Below, one piece after another: positions 14,160 through 16,122 of a DNA stretch of 16,122 bases. The notes under the pieces were generated by a model, which was not told where the DNA came from, did not search any database, and saw only the letters and a program-made list of their open reading frames with translations. Where the stretch lies: assembly GCA_947630935.1 (NCBI GenBank), contig CANRJL010000007.1, positions 1-16,122 on the forward strand. The letters run 5' to 3'. The DNA comes from an uncultured Bacilli bacterium. GTDB taxonomy: Bacteria > Bacillota_I > Bacilli_A > RF39 > UBA660. The position numbers and the translations under genes were made by a program. Within the stretch, counting starts at the first letter, position 1. Every line of letters begins with the position of its first letter.

Positions 14160-14849
14160 ATGAAAACTTTTAAAATAGCTCATTTGTATTATGATTTATT
14201 GAACTTATATGGCGAGAATGGCAATATTTTAGCTTTAAAACATCATTTAGAGAAACATAATCTTAAAGTTACTGTAGATTATCTTAGTATTGAAGATACA
14301 ATTGATTTTGCTAAATATGATTTTTTTTATATGGGAAGTGGCAATGATGAAGCTATTTCTTTATGTATGAATCATCTTTTAAAATATCAAAGTGATATTA
14401 CCAATGCTATAGCAAATCATAAATTTTTTTTGATTACAGGCAATGCCCTTGTTTTATTTGGCAAAACTTATAAAAATTTGCCAGCTTTAAATATTTTTGA
14501 TTATTTAAGTGAAGAAATTGATTTTCGAATTGTCGGAGAACAATTTTATAAAATGCCTTTGTTAAATCAGCCAATTATTGGTTTTACTAATCGTAATTGC
14601 ATATTAAGGTTGGTAAAAGAAAATTATTTATTTGAAGTAAAAAAAGGAACAGGTTATGTTCCCAAAGCAATTGTGGAAGGTATATGGAAGAATAATTTTT
14701 ATGGGACTTTTCTTTTAGGCCCTCTACTTATTCGAAATCCCCATTTCACCGAATATCTTGTTGAACAGATTATGAATATGTTAGGTTTAAAATATTCTTA
14801 TTATCATGATTATTGGGGCGAAAAAGCATATGAGAATAGTAAAAAATAG
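14160..14849 (+). CDS. gatD: GatD-like subunit, predicted catalytically inactive glutaminase
   Basis: 229 residues from ATG 14160, which has AAGGAGG 9 nt upstream; the longer frame from 14082 runs through the end of murT and has no such site. The fold order of GatD (class I glutamine amidotransferase) is clear: IAHLYYDLLNLYGENGNILAL at the N-terminus, FYMGSGNDEA (56-65; family GGGSDREQ), then FFLITGNALVLFGKTY (89-104; family LTICGGYQFLGKKY), and NFYGTFLLGPLLIRNP (179-194; family LLGTYLHGPILPKN). By this alignment the nucleophile Cys is T93 and the catalytic His is L186. The only Cys residues (69 and 147) lie elsewhere. GatD normally frees ammonia from glutamine for MurT. Here that step seems lost, so MurT may use free ammonia, or the pair may have another job. 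Confidence 0.82.
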   Translation: MKTFKIAHLYYDLLNLYGENGNILALKHHLEKHNLKVTVDYLSIEDTIDFAKYDFFYMGSGNDEAISLCMNHLLKYQSDITNAIANHKFFLITGNALVLFGKTYKNLPALNIFDYLSEEIDFRIVGEQFYKMPLLNQPIIGFTNRNCILRLVKENYLFEVKKGTGYVPKAIVEGIWKNNFYGTFLLGPLLIRNPHFTEYLVEQIMNMLGLKYSYYHDYWGEKAYENSKK

Positions 14850-14886
14850 TTTTTAACAAGTGTTGTGATGTTAAGACTGATAATTA

Positions 14887-14907
14887 TGTAGGAAAGCCTA
14901 CATTTTT
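14887..14907 (+). terminator. Terminator of the murT-gatD operon
   Basis: TGTAGG/CCTACA (14887-14892 and 14897-14902) with an AAAG loop, followed by TTTTT. It lies 37 bp after the gatD stop. Confidence 0.75.
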
Positions 14908-14929
14908 ATTTGGCATTTTTAATATTCTC

Positions 14930-14958
14930 AAGTATTTTTTATATTTAGAAAAATACTT
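14930..14958. repeat. Inverted repeat between gatD and the toxin gene
   Basis: A perfect 10-bp inverted repeat AAGTATTTTT/AAAAATACTT (14930-14939 and 14949-14958) with a 9-nt loop. No T-run follows on either strand. It lies between two convergent genes and may help stop or stabilise either message. The rest of 14850-15039 shows nothing else I can name. Confidence 0.45.
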
Positions 14959-15039
14959 TGCACTAGTGTAAACATCTTGATTTCTTATTTCATTTGGTAT
15001 GAACAAGATTAAACTTATAAAATATTATTTTAAAATGAT

Positions 15040-15507
15040 TTATTTTATTTCTTCTAACATTTTTTCTTTTAGTTTATCTATATCAGTGAAAAAGACTTTA
15101 ATTCCTCTATTATGAAGTTTTATTAAATTTTTAAAATTTTTAAGTATTATTGTTTTTAATTTTTCAGGGACTCTAGCTGGCTTGCCATTTATTGTATGTA
15201 CATGGTCTATGTATTTTTCTAAAGTTGGAAATGCATTTTGTAATAAAATAACTGAATTTTCATCAAAAATTTTTTCAATTAATATTGTATTACAAAAACC
15301 ATATTTTTCTTTCTTCTTATTAACTATTTTTTGATATTTATTAACTTTAGAACTAATTGGAATAAACCATAAAATATCTTTATCTTTAATTGTAAAATAA
15401 GTAGGTCTCTTTTTTCCTCTTTCATGATTTTGCATTAAATTTTCATCATTAACGACATCAAAATATTTATCTTTGATGTGATATAAATAACCTGTTTTTA
15501 TTTCCAT
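15040..15507 (-). CDS. Type III toxin-antitoxin endoribonuclease (ToxN/AbiQ superfamily, TenpN/CptN-like)
   Basis: 155 residues from ATG 15507 (MEIKTGYLYHIKDKYFD), with GGAG 9 nt upstream; ATG 15513 is an alternative. A frame open to 15579 would translate the terminator and part of the repeat array, so that start is rejected. Family pattern seen: RPTYFTI (34-40; family RPY.GI), WFIPISSKVNKY (47-58; the I/L-SS-K core that holds active-site Ser and Lys in ToxN), NTILIEKI (73-80), LLQNAFPT (88-95) and a C-terminal helix pair. ToxN-type toxins cut RNA at specific sites and are held inactive by pseudoknot units of their RNA antitoxin. Two such repeats lie directly upstream, separated by a terminator, in the standard order. 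Such systems defend against phages or stabilise DNA. The subfamily name is from memory of motifs. Confidence 0.88.
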   Translation of the reverse strand: MEIKTGYLYHIKDKYFDVVNDENLMQNHERGKKRPTYFTIKDKDILWFIPISSKVNKYQKIVNKKKEKYGFCNTILIEKIFDENSVILLQNAFPTLEKYIDHVHTINGKPARVPEKLKTIILKNFKNLIKLHNRGIKVFFTDIDKLKEKMLEEIK

Positions 15508-15543
15508 TGTCATCAACTCCATAAAAAGTATACCATAAAGCAA

Positions 15544-15570
15544 AAGAAAACTCCATCTTACGATGAAGTT
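15544..15570 (-). terminator. Attenuating terminator between antitoxin repeats and toxin
   Basis: Minus strand: AACTTCATC (15570-15562) pairs with GATGGAGTT (15557-15549), 9 bp with one G-U, around a GTAA (GNRA-type) loop, followed by CTTTT. In type III systems a leaky terminator here makes antitoxin RNA in excess over toxin message. Confidence 0.85.
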
Positions 15571-15577
15571 ATTCTGC

Positions 15578-15679
15578 ATTTTCGACCGGGATTATTTATT
15601 ACTCGCTAGCCACCCGGAAGCGAGAAACATTGTCGACCGGGATTATTTATTACTCGCTAGCCACCCGGAAGCGAGAAAC
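15578..15679 (-). repeat. Two tandem 51-bp antitoxin repeats
   Basis: Copies at 15578-15628 and 15629-15679, differing at one position (T15581 against G15632); a short partial third copy follows (ATTTT at 15680-15684). The units are far richer in G and C than the flanks. There is no spacer between copies, so this is not a CRISPR array. Confidence 0.95.
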
Positions 15680-15707
15680 ATTTTCACTCTTTTTCAAGTG
15701 CAATATA

Positions 15708-15736
15708 AATATACTATATTTTTATGAAAATGTCAA
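15708..15736 (-). promoter_or_regulatory. Promoter of the type III toxin-antitoxin operon
   Basis: Minus strand: perfect -35 TTGACA (15736-15731), 17 bp, -10 TATATT (15713-15708). It is the best sigma-A match in the window. An 8-bp inverted repeat (TATACTAT at 15710-15717, ATAGTATA at 15737-15744) flanks the -35 and overlaps the -10, a possible operator. Confidence 0.85.
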
Positions 15737-15744
15737 ATAGTATA

Positions 15745-16053
15745 AATTTCGTCAACTCTAAACCCTGGGGAAATACTCCACAATATATATTATGCTACTT
15801 ATATTTAAAATAATACAAAAAAGGCTTATGTAAAGTACCTGTCAATTATAAAACTAAAAATATATTGTGTAATATTAATATGTTATGACAATTTTTATAT
15901 TTCGATAAAACATTATTTGTTCCTATGGAAGTTTTTTGATATATAATTATTTTTTTTATTTATAGTAGCTTGTACTATAGTTAAGTTTGAAATACAAATT
16001 ACAAATGATACTTAAACATTAATTTTCTTTGAAAACTTACATTATCAATTAAC
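15745..16053. other. Gene-free AT-rich stretch
   Basis: About 310 bp with frequent stops in all frames. No start with a Shine-Dalgarno, no RNA gene and no repeat is recognised. It may hold a promoter or decayed sequence, but I see nothing firm. Confidence 0.5.
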
Positions 16054-16085
16054 AAAAATACCTAATCTCTTAAAAGAAATTAGGT
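16054..16085 (-). terminator. Terminator of a minus-strand gene beyond the right edge
   Basis: Minus strand: ACCTAATTTCT pairs with AGAGATTAGGT (about 11 bp, one G-U, 4-nt loop, within 16060-16085), followed by ATTTTTG (T-run 16058-16054). It ends a transcript entering from the right. A frame ending at TAA 16096-16094 (last residues FKKLTKP) could be that gene, but it is too short to name. Confidence 0.7.
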
Positions 16086-16122
16086 AGATTGACTTAAGGC
16101 TTCGTAAGTTTCTTAAATACTA

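Larger units (their letters stand above)
15544..15701 (-). ncRNA. Type III antitoxin RNA precursor (two pseudoknot repeats)
   Basis: From the promoter start near 15701 to the terminator, about 155 nt. The 5' end can form a small hairpin (CACTT/GAGTG). Then come two 51-nt units. In each, stem 1 is CTCGCT/AGCGAG, and the CCGGG in its loop can pair with CCCGG downstream (stem 2). Loops are 1 nt, about 5 nt (TGGCT) and an 11-nt A/T-rich loop 3 (TAATAAATAAT). This is an H-type pseudoknot with an A-rich third loop, as in ToxI and other type III antitoxins. The toxin would cut the transcript between units and bind them. Confidence 0.85.

Noticed and set aside
15508..15579. Longer toxin reading frame starting at 15579
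   Set aside because: The extra residues are translated from the antitoxin repeat end and the terminator hairpin; the ribosome site GGAG lies downstream, before ATG 15513/15507.
15578..15679. Two direct repeats as a small CRISPR array
   Set aside because: The 51-bp units are directly adjacent with no unique spacer, each folds as a pseudoknot, and a ToxN-like toxin follows.
16094..16120. C-terminal tail of a minus-strand gene (FKKLTKP then stop)
   Set aside because: Only nine codons are visible, so it cannot be told from chance, although the terminator after it agrees with a gene ending here.

Overview
The window is very AT-rich, compactly coded DNA from a low-GC Gram-positive bacterium (Bacillota, or a Mollicutes-related lineage that keeps a cell wall). 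The evidence is the Obg, RecD2 and MurT/GatD gene set, Shine-Dalgarno sites of the AAGGAGG/GGTGAT type, and CnaB/TQXA surface domains. TGA acts as a stop (murT, and the ATGA overlap of the CnaB/TQXA pair) and TGG as Trp, so this is the standard bacterial code and not the Mycoplasma code. Genus and species cannot be read from the sequence.

Layout from left to right. (1) Bases 1-1250: the 3' end of gpsA (+) with its terminator, then on the minus strand tcdA, and directly upstream of tcdA a probable 6S RNA gene with its own promoter. (2) 1252-7147: a stand-alone HerA-type ATPase (-), a small unknown gene (+) converging on obg (-), and a 719-residue protein of unknown function upstream of obg. 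(3) 7228-9293: a three-gene minus-strand operon for two membrane-anchored proteins with surface-protein folds (CnaB/SpaA-like and TQXA-like) and a 113-residue protein. (4) 9383-12736: xerC/D-type recombinase, recD2 helicase and a 58-residue membrane protein, all on the minus strand. (5) 12824-14849: a divergent murT-gatD operon (+) for peptidoglycan amidation, in which GatD appears to lack both glutaminase catalytic residues. (6) 15040-15736: a type III toxin-antitoxin locus on the minus strand, consisting of a consensus promoter, two 51-bp repeats that can each fold as an H-type pseudoknot, an attenuating terminator and a ToxN/TenpN-like endoribonuclease. (7) The right end holds no recognisable gene, but carries a terminator for a minus-strand gene lying beyond the edge.

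Most of the window is housekeeping: lipid precursor synthesis, tRNA t6A cyclisation, ribosome assembly, DNA repair and chromosome resolution, and wall amidation. Many promoters share an extended -10 (TGn followed by a TATAAT-like hexamer), often without a good -35. The strongest accessory feature is the type III toxin-antitoxin locus. Next in interest are the apparently inactive GatD, the thioester-less TQXA protein, and an obg terminator that seems to lie inside the coding region of the opposing gene.
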